Assembly: GCF_001640805.2 (NCBI RefSeq)
Contig: NC_066848.1
Location: 11,795,896 to 11,859,895, forward strand
Direction: 5' to 3'
Length of the DNA: 64,000 nt
From: Lates calcarifer
Taxonomy: Eukaryota > Chordata > Actinopteri > Centropomidae
Part shown: piece by piece, positions 12,048-23,092 of the stretch
Position numbering within the stretch: position 1 is the first letter of the stretch
How the letters are laid out: every line of letters starts with the position of its first letter
Program-made: the position numbers and the translations under genes
The notes under the pieces: model-generated
The model's database searches: none
Told to the model about the DNA's origin: nothing
Seen by the model: only the letters and a program-made list of their open reading frames with translations

Positions 12048-14023
12048 GTGTCACTTGGTCCACAGAGACATTGTCCACAATCCCAGAGAGTGTTCATACA
12101 ATGAGGAAGTTCTTTGAGACCAGGACTGAGGCCTCCAGGTAATTCACAAACCGCTTTACATCAACTGTCCCAACACAGAGCACTGACATTAAATTGTTTA
12201 TGTTCAGTATTCAGTATATCAGAAAAGTGTAATAATAGAAGTAATGTAAAAGTAATTAGCAATATCAGAAGTAAAATGTAATAGTCAAACTAATCTGTTA
12301 CTAGATGTATTTTACAACAGTAAAAGCTATATGTAAATGTAGAAGTAATATGTAATGGTAAAGATAATCTAATATTAGAAGTAACAGTAAAAGTAATCTG
12401 TAACATAACAGCAATGCAGAAGTAGTAGTAATTCAAAATACAAGTAAAAATGTCACGTTATTGTTAAGGATCAGTCAAAATTCTGCATTCAAAAATTGAC
12501 TGAACTGATAGTGTTTATTATTGTTGTGTAGTTCACAGTAACATACATCATTGCTTCAGTGATCAGTTGATAGACACACAATAATCATTTTACTTTTTTC
12601 CAAATATTTGTTATTGTTGGTTCTTCAGGAAGCGACGACAGTCAACTGTTCATTTTCTGAAACAGCCCTTTAATGTTCTGCTTCAGCTGTAGTGTTGAAT
12701 ATTTATCTGTGTTTGATGAGGAATAGGTAGTAGTGTATTGATCATTTTCCTTTGTATGTTTGTCTCCGATTTCCTCCAGGTGTCAACACTTGGTCCACGA
12801 CATCGTCCATGATCGGAGAGACATTGTCCACGATCGCAGAGTCTTTGTACAATGAGGAAGTTCTTTGAGACCAGAACTGAGGCCTCCAGGTAAATTCACA
12901 AACCGCTTTACATCAACTGTCCAACACAGAGCACTGACATTAAATTGTTTATGTTCAGTATATCAGAAAAGTGTAACGATAGAAGTAATTAGCAATATCA
13001 GAAGTGAGATGTAATAGTCAAACTAATCTGTTACTAGATGTAGTCTGCAACAGTAAAAGTTATCTGTAAATTTAAAGTAATATGCAATAAATAATATGTA
13101 ATGGTAAAAGTAATCTAATAGGTAACAGTAGAAGTAATCTGTTATATAAAAGCAATGCAAAATAAAAGTAAAAATGTCACAGTATAGTAAGGCAAATGTT
13201 ATTGTTAAGGATCAAAATGGGATTGAAAAATATCTTAACTTCAGTTTGATTGTACATGATTGGAAATTCTTAATTATGTGTATGTGCTAGACATACTAGA
13301 CTCCACCGTACAAAATATTATAAGTCTACAAATAAAATATTGGAGTGAGTTGTTCATTAGTGTGTGAATTTTAACAGTATCTTTATAGTGTGTAACAACC
13401 AGTTCTACTAAGTTCTCAACTTATTTACTTCAGATTTTTCACATAAGTTGCTGTAAAGACCTTCGTAAACTTGGTTGTAATTCATATACAAATACATTTT
13501 AAATATGTGTTAATAAGAAGGAGGTTGAAATGTGAAATAATGATTCTATATGCGACACTCAGACTTTTTATTGAAGTATACTAAACAACACAAGTTAAAA
13601 TCCTGCATTCAAAAATTGACTGAACTGATAATGTTTATTATTGTTGTGTAGTTCATAGTAACATTCATGATTTCTTCAGTGATCAGTTGATAGACACACA
13701 AGTAATAATCATTTTACTTTTTCCCAAATGTTTGTTGTTGTTGTTGGTTCTTCAGGAAGTGATGACGGTCAACTGTTTTTTTCTGAAACCGCCCTCTAAT
13801 GTTTTGTTGTAGGTTCTGCTTCAGCTGTAGTGTTGAACATTTATCTGTGTTTTCATGGTTAAACTCTTGATGATGAGGAATAGGTAGTAGTGTATTGATC
13901 ATTTTCCTTTGTATGTTTGTCTTTGATTTCCTCCAGGTGTCACCATTTGGTCCACAACATCGTCCACCATCGCAGTCTTCGTACGATGAGGAAGTCCTTT
14001 GAGACTAGGACTGAGGTCTCCAG
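12048..14023 (+). repeat. Tandem exon-like blocks downstream in the left arm
   Basis: Three further copies of the third exon lie at 12048-12138 (91 nt), 12780-12889 (110 nt) and 13937-14023 (87 nt). Each has a conserved TTTCCTCCAG acceptor before GTGTCA and a donor after CTCCAG. The bodies share a GAGGAAGT-CTTTGAGAC core. The mirror copies are 16757-16667, 16030-15898 and 14850-14764. Joined to exon 2, the 12048 copy gives an open frame of about 22 codons ending at the TGA of CTTTGAGAC, so the copies could serve as alternative or consecutive exons. Confidence 0.5.
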
Positions 14024-14290
14024 GTAATTCACACCTTTACATCAACTGTCCAACACAGAGCACTGATGTTAAATTCTTTATGGTCCTTATTCAGTATATC
14101 AAAAAAGTATAACAATCAGAGAAACCTATTTTGCCAGTCTGTTTAATATTCTATGACAGTGAATATTTTTAGCCACTTTTAGCCAGAGGTTAGGCTTAGG
14201 GTTTTCAGCCGGAGTTTTTAGCTTCAATTATACAATTTAATTGCAAGCTGCAAGTAGAGAATAGTTGGCATTTTTGTGATAATTTTAAAA

Positions 14291-14509
14291 TAGAAAAACT
14301 CAACTCAAAAGTTAAGCTGCAAAACTGTAGTGATTGTGTTTTAGACAACATTTAATAAACCACAGCAAAGATAATGACAGATGTTTCACCACTTGGAGAA
14401 AGTTTGTGTATAAGACTTTGATAAACATATCCTCATATGTGCTGATCACTACATTAAATTTGGGGCGAGAGAATAAAATAAAGTTTCTCCAAGTGGCTAT
14501 ATTCAAATT
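14291..14509. other. Spacer (loop) of the giant palindrome with its own short inverted repeat
   Basis: Only about 0.2 kb separates the arms. Inside it, CCACTTGGAGAAA at 14389-14401 is repeated in reverse complement at 14484-14496. The centre of symmetry falls near 14400. Short spacers of this kind are usually unstable during replication. Confidence 0.7.
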
Positions 14510-14577
14510 ATCACAAAAATGATTTTGTAATGCAGAAATGCCAACTGTTCTCTAGCTAAAAATAGCCCAAGCCCAAG

Positions 14578-14599
14578 CCCTAACCCTAACCCTAACCCC
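14578..14599 (+). repeat. Short telomere-like CCCTAA repeat near the palindrome centre
   Basis: Three CCCTAA units followed by CCCC, preceded by degenerate CCCAAG units. The opposite arm has only GGTTAGGCTTAGGG near 14190-14205, so the pure repeat is specific to the right arm. It may be chance, an expansion, or a trace of break repair. Confidence 0.5.
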
Positions 14600-17343
14600 T
14601 GGCTAAAAATATTCACTTTCATACAATATTAAACAGACCAGCAAAATATGTCTCACTGATTGTTATTTTTATGTTGCAGATTTCCTCTCACTTTTCTGAT
14701 ATACTGAACATAATTTAATGTCAGTGCTCTGTGTTGGACAGTTGATGTAAAGGTGTGAATTACCTGGAGACCTCAGCCCTGGTCTCAAAGGACTTCCTCA
14801 TCGTACGAAGACTGCGATGGTGGACGATGTTGTGGACCAAGTGGTGACACCTGGAGGAAATCAAAGACAAACATACAAAGGAAAATGATCAATACACTAC
14901 TACCTATTCCTCATCATCAAGAGTTTAACCATGAAAACACAGATAAATGTTCAACACTACAGCTGAAGCAGAACCTACAACAAAACATTAGAGGGCGGTT
15001 TCAGAAAAAAACAGTTGACCGACATCACTTCCTGAAGAACCAACAACAACAACAAACATTTGGGAAAAAGTAAAATGATTATTACTTGTGTGTCTATCAA
15101 CTGATCACTGAAGAAATCATGAATGTTACTATGAACTACACAACAATAATAAACATTATCAGTTCAGTCAATTTTTGAATGCAGGATTTTAACTTGTGTT
15201 GTTTAGTATACTTCAATAAAAAGTCTGAGTGTCACATATAGAATCATTATTTCACATTTCAACCTCCTTCTTATTAACACATATTTAAAATGTATTTGTA
15301 TATGAATTACAACCAAGTTTACGAAGGTCTTTACAGCAACTTATGTGAAAAATCTGAAGTAAATAAGTTGAGAACTTAGTAGAACTGGTTGTTACACACT
15401 ATAAAGATACTGTTAAAATTCACACACTAATGAACAACTCACTCCAATATTTTATTTGTAGACTTATAATATTTTGTACGGTGGAGTCTAGTATGTCTAG
15501 CACATACACATAATTAAGAATTTCCAATCATGTACAATCAAACTGAAGTTAAGATATTTTTCAATCCCATTTTGATCCTTAACAATAACATTTGCCTTAC
15601 TATACTGTGACATTTTTACTTTTATTTTGCATTGCTTTTATATAACAGATTACTTCTACTGTTACCTATTAGATTACTTTTACCATTACATATTATTTAT
15701 TGCATATTACTTTAAATTTACAGATAACTTTTACTGTTGCAGACTACATCTAGTAACAGATTAGTTTGACTATTACATCTCACTTCTGATATTGCTAATT
15801 ACTTCTATTGTTACACTTTTCTGATATACTGAACATAAACAATTTAATGTCAGTGCTCTGTGTTGGACAGTTGATGTAAAGCGGTTTGTGAATTTACCTG
15901 GAGGCCTCAGTTCTGGTCTCAAAGAACTTCCTCATTGTACAAAGACTCTCTGCGATCGTGGACAGTGTCTCCCTCATCCTCAACAATGTCTCTCCGATCA
16001 TGGACGATGTCGTGAACCAAGTGTTGACACCTGGAGGAAATCGGAGACAAACATACAAAGGAAAATGATCAATACACTACTACCTATTCCTCATCAAACA
16101 CAGATAAATATTCAACACTACAGCTGAAGCAGAACATTAAAGGGCTGTTTCAGAAAATGAACAGTTGACTCTCGTCGCTTCCTGAAGAACCAACAATAAC
16201 AAATATTTGGAAAAAAGTAAAATGATTATTGTGTGTCTATCAACTGATCACTGAAGCAATGATGTATGTTACTGTGAACTACACAACAATAATAAACACT
16301 ATCAGTTCAGTCAATTTTTGAATGCAGAATTTTGACTGATCCTTAACAATAACATGTGACATTTTTACTTGTATTTTGAATTACTACTACTTCTGCATTG
16401 CTGTTATGTTACATATTACTTTTACTGTTACTTCTAATATTAGATTATCTTTACCATTACATATTACTTCTAAATTTACATATAGCTTTTACTGTTGTAA
16501 TATACATCTAGTAACGGATTAGTTTGACTATTACATTTTACTTCTGATATTGCTAATTACTTTTACATTACTTCTATTATTACACTTTTCTGATATACTG
16601 AACATAAACAATTTAATGTCAGTGCTCTGTGTTGGACAGTTGATGTAAAGCGGTTTGTGAATTTACCTGGAGGCCTCAGTTCTGGTCTCAAAGAACTTCC
16701 TCATTGTATGAAGACTCTCTGGGATTGTGGACAATGTCTCTGTGGACCAAGTGACACCTGGAGGAAATCAAAGACAAACATACAAAGGAAAATGATCAAT
16801 ACACTTCTACCTATTCCTCATCATCAACAGTTTAACCATGAAAACACAGATAAATATTCAACACTACAGCTGAAGCAGAACCTACAACAACAAACATTTT
16901 TGGAAAAAGTAAAATGATTATTACTTGTCTATCAACTGATCACTGAAGCAATGATGTATGTTACTGTGAACTACAAAACAATAATAAACACTATCAGTTC
17001 AGTCAATTTTTGAATGCAGAATTTTGACTGATCCTTAACAATAACATGTGACATTTTTACTTGTATTTTGGATTACTTGTGCTTCCACATTGCTGTTATG
17101 TTACAGATTACTTTTACTGTTACCTCTAATATTAGATTAGCTATTACTTTAAATTTACATATAGCTTTTACTGTTGAAAACTACATCTAGTAACCGATTA
17201 GTTTGACTATTACATCTTACTTCTGATATTGCTAATTACTTTTACATTACTTTTATTGTTACACTTTTCTGATATACTGAACATAAACAATTTAATGTTA
17301 GTGCTCTGTGTTGGACAGTTGATGTAAAGTTGTTGTGAATTAC

Positions 17344-18911
17344 CTGGAGGCCTCAGTCCTGGTCTCAAAGAACTTCCTCACTGTATGAAGACTCGATTGT
17401 GGACGATGTCTTTCTGAACGCAGTTGATGCTGTCAAATCAGGGAACTCCGTCACTACTGATTTTTACACCTCTCTGAGAGTTGTGGACCAAGTGGTGACA
17501 CCTGGAGGAAATCAAAGATAAACATACAAAGGAAAATGATCAGTACACCACTACCTATATATACCTAGATAAATATTCAACATTACAGCTGAAGTAGAAC
17601 CTTTAACAAACGTTAGCAGAGTGTCTCAGAAAATGGGCTGTTTACTGACACATATGACAAGAAAGAGCATCACATCTTTAGGAATCAATATCAATACATA
17701 TTTGGGAAAAATTACTAAAATGATTATCTTAAATTTCTACATGAATTGTCTGTCAACTAATCACTGGAGTATATTACTGTGAACTGCATAATAAAAACCT
17801 TCACCGAGTAAATTTTTGAAAGCAGAGTTTTAACTTGTGGTATTTTTAATTATACTTCAGTCCACAGGCAGAAAATTAACAAAACTATTGAGATTTTTTT
17901 TTTTTTTAATTATTATAACTATTGCTATTTTTTGACAATTTATAGACACAATTAATCGGTTATTATATTCAATACTAATCTCATTAAATACCAAGGATTT
18001 AAACAATGACACTAACATTACTAATTCACCTCGTCAATACATTTTTTCAGACCGGGTAAATCTTTAGGACACATACCTGTTTGGTTTGTAAGATGAGAGC
18101 TGGTGTTTCTGTCCAGGCTGCAGCAGCTGAACCAGTAAACCTGGAAAACACAAGTACAACACTTGAAAAACAAATAACCTAATTAATAAAGAATGGTTCA
18201 CGGACAAAAACAGAGTAGGAGAATACATCACTAAAAACTTCAAACTAGAACCTTGACAATCACAGAGTTTTGAGGTGAAAAAATTAATGATGTCACTAGA
18301 ATATGACTTTATTGATCTCACAGAGAAAAGCAATTTTTAAAATAGTTTTTATAATAATTTCTATCAGTAATCTCAACGCATACATTGTGACTTACTCTTG
18401 AGGCCTTACTTGTGGAGGAGCGCAGAGCTCAAATCTAGTTTTCAAGCTTGTATTTAACACAAAACTGAGCTCACTAAAGTCTCAAGTCACAAACAAGTTT
18501 CTCATCAATAACACACAACAGCGGATCAGTGAATGGCTATGGACAGATTACTACCACAAAGCTACAAAGACACGCAGAACGACAGAGGCAGAAAATTGAG
18601 TCGCAAAATGATCATGAGACGCTTAACTGCCACACTGAAACACAAAATGGCCCCGTTTTAATCATTGCTAGCAGTAATCTCAACTCATTGTGAGCTACTT
18701 TTGAGGCCTTACTTGTGGAGGAACACACACCACAATTCATGCCAGGGACGCCTCAGTCACAGAAACACAAACACACTTTTACCCATGCGATATAAATGAC
18801 TGATAATAGAATTAAACGATATCAATACAGGGTAATGCTAATGCTAACGCCCTCCGATAACGCTAATGCTAACGCTAGCCGTTAACTGTTAGCCTTACCC
18901 TCGTGCGGCAT
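17344..18911 (-). CDS. Putative small spliced gene in the right palindrome arm (mirror copy)
   Basis: Mirror of the left unit: 18911-18899 (ATG plus 10 nt, donor GTAAGG), 18140-18077 (64 nt) and 17501-17344, with the stop at 17440-17438. Splice sites and phase are preserved. It points toward the palindrome centre, so the two units are convergent. Same unknown product as the left copy; same caveats. Confidence 0.35.
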
Positions 18912-20903
18912 TGTATGTTCAGCGTCTAGTCTCACTCGCGTTCGACAAAAAAGCAGCTCCGTGGTTTGTTTTAGCATCCAGACCTCTTTGGTGACGATGT
19001 TTTAGTAGTAGTAGCAAACAGAAGCAATCTTTCAAACTTGGTTTAAGTCTGTTTTCCGACTTTGTTTCTCCACCTCTCTGTGCTCCTCAGATCGTGGCCA
19101 ATGACAAGACACGTCGAGGCCAAAGACGACATACGTCAGCTAGGATTGGCAGAAAAACGCTGATTAGCCGAGTCTGGCCTCTGATTGGTCATAAAATATG
19201 TCCACTGCAAAGACAGAGACAGGCCTTAGATGTATTACAAGATCTGGCGCACATCCATGTGCCAGAGGCATCATAAGTGAAGGTGAAACTCCTTTATTTG
19301 TGACTGTTTTCTGACAAACTGGACATGAGCCACATGTAATTTGTAATAGCCAAGCTAATGAGCATGCTCCTGTAACATATACGTATACTGTAATTAGTTA
19401 CAGCAGCTTTAATGGCCCTGATATTGGGTTTAAGGGTCTCAAATATACTTTTTTACTCACTTTATTTAACTGTCCTGGGTAAACAGTCCTCCACTGGCGC
19501 CTGTGGTGATGGAGGAGATGATCAGCATCCACTGGAACTTCAGGTGGAGGTACTGCAAGTCCCGCTTAAAGGTTTAATGACTATAGACTATAGACTATAT
19601 ATAAAAAGATAAGACACTGCACACATCACAGAAACTATCACATAGAAGGTAAATGTCTTACAAATTTACCAGCCCTGCCTGACAGGCTGGAATTTGTGCA
19701 GCCTGCACCACACACAGTAATTGGCATGATCAGACAAGGATATTACACTGTCAAACTACTGAAAAAACACCACATGGCTGCTCAAAGTCGCCATCACCTA
19801 CTACTGCACATTGAGCAAAATCGTAGTCAACAACACAGACTCCCCCATGTGATGTAATATGATGCGATGTTGGAAAAAAAGTGTGAGGAGTTTGAGGAGC
19901 TTAGCTAAAAACAGACGCCTTTTCCTCTGAAATTTTTGCCTTTATGTCTTATAAAACATATAAACTCTTGAATTAACTTTTGAAGTGGTCATTTTCAGAC
20001 AACATTAAGTATAAAAGTATAAAATTTAACCTGCAAGTTGCTCTTTAAGGCTGCTGTTAGTTTGACCTCCTGGACAACGGACTTGTTCTTGGGTTTGTCC
20101 TCCATTCTCGTTAGTGTCTTGATTCTTGCCTTGTCTTTGGCTCTCCGTTCTTTGTTGTTGGTTCTTGTCTTGCCTCTTGGATTTAATCTGTGGTACATGA
20201 AGATACTGACTGAAAAAGAAAAGGGGAAAAGGGGCTGTGAAATGGTCTAATATCCTCAATATTCTGCTGATGTCACAGAATGTTATGTAACTCTCCTGTC
20301 CTATTATAGGTTTATTATTTTGCATGATAAAGTAAATAAGTAGAATAAAATTATAACTAAATATATTGAAATATAACTGAAATTCTGATTTAAACATGAA
20401 AGTTGACAAAGCATCCTACCGCACACAAGTTACCCTAGCATTTTTAGATGATATGCCACGTTTACAAAATTTACACTCACCTTTTTAGCGTCTTAGCAAA
20501 ATGCAGCCACAGAATGAATGAGTCAAAAGTCACTTACAGACAAAAAATCACAAATCTGTTTGAAGTATTTGGACTTTTTCTCTAATCTTTGATTTTTGTG
20601 ACAAATTGGGTCATTTGAACATTTGAGATAAATCACTAAAAGCTGTATAGCAGCTGTATAATTTCCTTTAAATGAGTTATACTTAAAAACTTGTTATATT
20701 ACCCACTGTAAAAAATAATAATATTAAATTCTACAGCTTGGAAAGCCATGCCAAGATTTCCAGCTAGAAGAGCAAATCTCTTCTAAGGTCCAGGCTGTAG
20801 AGAAGGCAACTCAAAACTAGAGTGCATACAAGATTGGGTATCTACAAAGAGCTGGACACATGACACATGAACCATAATATACTTTTATCTCACAAATACC
20901 TGT

Positions 20904-20975
20904 TCAGTAACAGTCACAAGTGACAGTTCCATCAGGTGAGGCTCCCATGTATGGCCACTTTGGATGTACGATCAC
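20904..20975 (-). pseudogene. Fragment of a YqaJ-type nuclease domain from a transposable element
   Basis: The minus strand reads HPKWPYMGASPDGTVTCDC and then a stop. The P-(Y/W)-x-G-A-S-P-D-G core with a following Cys pair is the hallmark of the YqaJ exonuclease fold, where the Asp is catalytic. In fish this domain is common in ISL2EU-type DNA transposons and related multicopy genes. Only about 24 codons survive, with no downstream E-x-K motif in frame, so this is a remnant. The host element cannot be named from this alone. Confidence 0.55.
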
Positions 20976-21197
20976 TTTCCATACAGGAGAAGCACATTTA
21001 TAATGAAATCTATATCAGAAAGTGAAAACTTCACAGAAAATGAATAAGTTAATAGAGGTGAAGACAGGATAACATGAGTAACATAACAACTGCAGAACAA
21101 TTAGATACAACATGAAAATGGGATTATTTAGTCATTTCTTGATTCTTTTTTCTTTCCTTCTCAACCCTCTTTCTCTCTTTATTTTTTTTCTTATGAA

Positions 21198-21396
21198 GAT
21201 TTAAGTGACTTGAGTTTTAGACTTGTTTACTTGATACGTGTTTGACCCCATTATGCAAAAATAACAGAGAACATACGTAGAGCACTATTTCCTCTTCACA
21301 AATAAACATCTTCACTATACGGTGACATTTCAATGAGTCACTCAGAAAAGATGGCAAACACAAACAAGCATGGCTGACCCTCTGCGACTCTTCCTC
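21198..21396 (-). repeat. Outer inverted-repeat segment, right copy (pairs with 8216-8410)
   Basis: Diverged reverse complement of the segment at 8216-8410. Its presence shows that the inverted duplication originally reached beyond the near-identical inner arms, or that an older inverted duplication lies underneath. It ends about 250 bp before the angiotensinogen promoter. Confidence 0.75.
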
Positions 21397-21571
21397 TGTG
21401 GAAGTTCACCACCTCCAGGATCTGCTTACATCATCCTCCTAAAGTCAACATATAGGGGGACATTGGGTGGTCTCTTTCTTCTCTGTCAAACCTATTTATC
21501 TATAGCAGCAGCCCGTCAGTACAAAGCGGGGTGTGAGTCATGGCAGCAGAGCCCCTGACTCAATGCTGTTT

Positions 21572-21586
21572 GGTTAATCAGTAACC
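21572..21586 (+). promoter_or_regulatory. HNF1-like site in the angiotensinogen promoter
   Basis: GGTTAATCAGTAACC differs at one position from the palindromic HNF1 consensus GGTTAATNATTAAC. It lies about 75 bp upstream of the likely transcription start. HNF1 is a liver factor, and angiotensinogen is mainly a hepatic product, so a functional site is plausible. Confidence 0.55.
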
Positions 21587-21614
21587 AGAGTGGGAGCACT
21601 GTGAGTGACTGGCT

Positions 21615-21651
21615 GGGTTTAAGTAAGGGAGCAGAGGAGTCAGGACCTCAC

Positions 21652-21687
<36 letters not shown>

Positions 21688-21695
21688 CACACAGG
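21615..21695 (+). promoter_or_regulatory. agt: angiotensinogen core promoter and non-coding exon 1
   Basis: A TATA-like TTTAAGTAA at about 21618 precedes an initiator-like TCACTC near 21649. Exon 1 then carries a (CAG)n-rich 5' UTR (about 21654-21687) and ends at the donor GTAAGA after 21695. The next exon begins at 23055, 38 nt before the ATG. The start site is inferred. Confidence 0.55.
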
Positions 21696-23092
21696 GTAAG
21701 AGCACAACTTTGACTTTATCACAGTTATTGCCTTTTAATTGTGCAGTTGAGTGAATTCTTTAAACTTCAGAGATACTGGTTGAGTTTAAAAAATTGATGG
21801 GACTATTCCATTATTTAACTCAGAGCCAAAAATAATGTTCTAAATATCTAAAAATATCTCTCTGACAAACTCTTAGTTCAATTTGAGGGTTATCCACTTC
21901 ATAAACATAAATAGTACGAACAATTTGTTTACAGTTGCTAGTTGAAGACAAGGTTATTATGGATCAGGTCATATTAAAGGTTTTGTCAAACTTCTGGAGC
22001 TTGACAGAAAATATCTCTGATCATAAGTAAGCCATGTTTTTTTTACTTCTGTCATCGAGTCATCGGGTACACAGGTGAGTTGGTTGTGTATAAGAACATT
22101 TGAGTGCACTGATTTTATTGATTAGAAACCAAGGCCATGTCCTATGGTACATGTCCAAACAGAGGAAAATCTCATGTTTGCTAACCTCCTCCAAGAGTCC
22201 ATCAGTCCACATTTCTGCACGTTCAACTCAAAGGATAAAGTCCTATTTTTGCATAAGAGCACTAATCCAAGTTCCTCTCCTTCAGAGACATCTCAGTTAA
22301 TGCATAAAAATTATTCATAAAGGAAAGGAGAAAATTGTCAACTTGTTTACTCTGCATTCGTGAAGAGCTCCAGAAACAAAATTGCAATGGCCAGTTAAGA
22401 AAATGTAAATTATTTTAATGAACTCGTCAATATATTCATTTTAATTTTAATCATATACTTATAAATGCATATAAATGTTTGTATTGCAAATTATATACTC
22501 ATTCTCAATGTGTTTAGTTGTATAGTATGTAGCAACATAAGTACAGCCAAATTTTAAGTATTTTTCCATTTTACATAGTGTCCAAAGTGAAGAGTTTTGT
22601 CTTAATATATGGTGACATTTGCACATAAATCTGTTTGATCAGAATCCAAATAAGCAATAAACAATATCTGATAGAAACATCCATCTCATTGAAGTCAGTA
22701 AACACAAATTTGTGCGCACGCTCACATATGCACATAGATGTGTCTTCATTATCTATGCGACCTCTGTTGCAGAGAATAATGCCTGATTTCATTCACTAAC
22801 CAGCAGGAGAGAAGACACACAGAGTGGTCAATCAGTCACTGACATGCTGCTCTATGCGCAGTGTTCCTGCCAGCCAATCCTGTCTGACAAAAAACCAGAT
22901 TCAGCCAGATTTCAGACTAAAGCCACACAAACAATCATGCAGCATTCACAGACCACCCAATACTCACCTCTGTGCTCATCAAGATTCAAGAGGCATTTTG
23001 CATTTTGATAAACTTAGGGTAATTCATATTAAACATATCTGTCTTCCTCCACAGAAAGAATAATTTTAAGGTGACTACCAGCAAAAGGTAAA

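Larger units (their letters stand above)
9085..14290 (+). repeat. Giant palindrome, left arm (about 5.2 kb)
   Basis: This arm matches the reverse complement of about 14510-19672 along its whole length, with only scattered substitutions and small indels (about 97% by eye in the segments compared). Paired landmarks: ATGCCGCACGAGG at 9926-9938 with 18911-18899; the 64-nt exon-like block 10672-10735 with 18140-18077; the block 11306-11463 with 17501-17344. The sum of paired coordinates drifts only from 28837 to about 28780, so the arms are almost equal in length. Within the arm a module of about 0.7 kb occurs four times (starting near 10975, 11780, 12477 and 13590). The copies interrupt a unique stretch at 13190-13590. 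No transposase or reverse-transcriptase frame was found. Confidence 0.93.
14510..19672 (-). repeat. Giant palindrome, right arm (about 5.2 kb)
   Basis: Reverse complement of the left arm. Differences include about 25 extra bases in the CTAATGCTAACGC run near 18845-18870, a longer third exon-like block (15898-16030, 133 nt against 110 nt on the left), and absence of the roughly 90-nt stretch seen at about 9175-9265. The arm ends near 19672 in AAATTTACC; beyond it the sequence no longer matches the left flank. Confidence 0.93.
19673..21600. other. Unpaired sequence right of the palindrome, with transposon debris
   Basis: No match to the left flank except the outer repeat at 21198-21396. It holds the YqaJ-like fragment (separate entry) and a basic, Gln/Lys-rich minus-strand frame at about 20030-20200 preceded by an acceptor-like TTTTTCAGTCAG. 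I cannot assign that frame. The last 200 bases form the agt promoter region. Confidence 0.4.

Noticed and set aside
13714..15073. Repeated frames starting MINTLLPIPHH in both arms
   Set aside because: They run antisense to the tandem modules and cross the conserved splice acceptors. They are by-products of the repeat.
20026..20409. Basic Lys/Gln-rich frame after a good acceptor-like site
   Set aside because: No donor partner, no family match and low-complexity composition. Left unassigned rather than called an exon.
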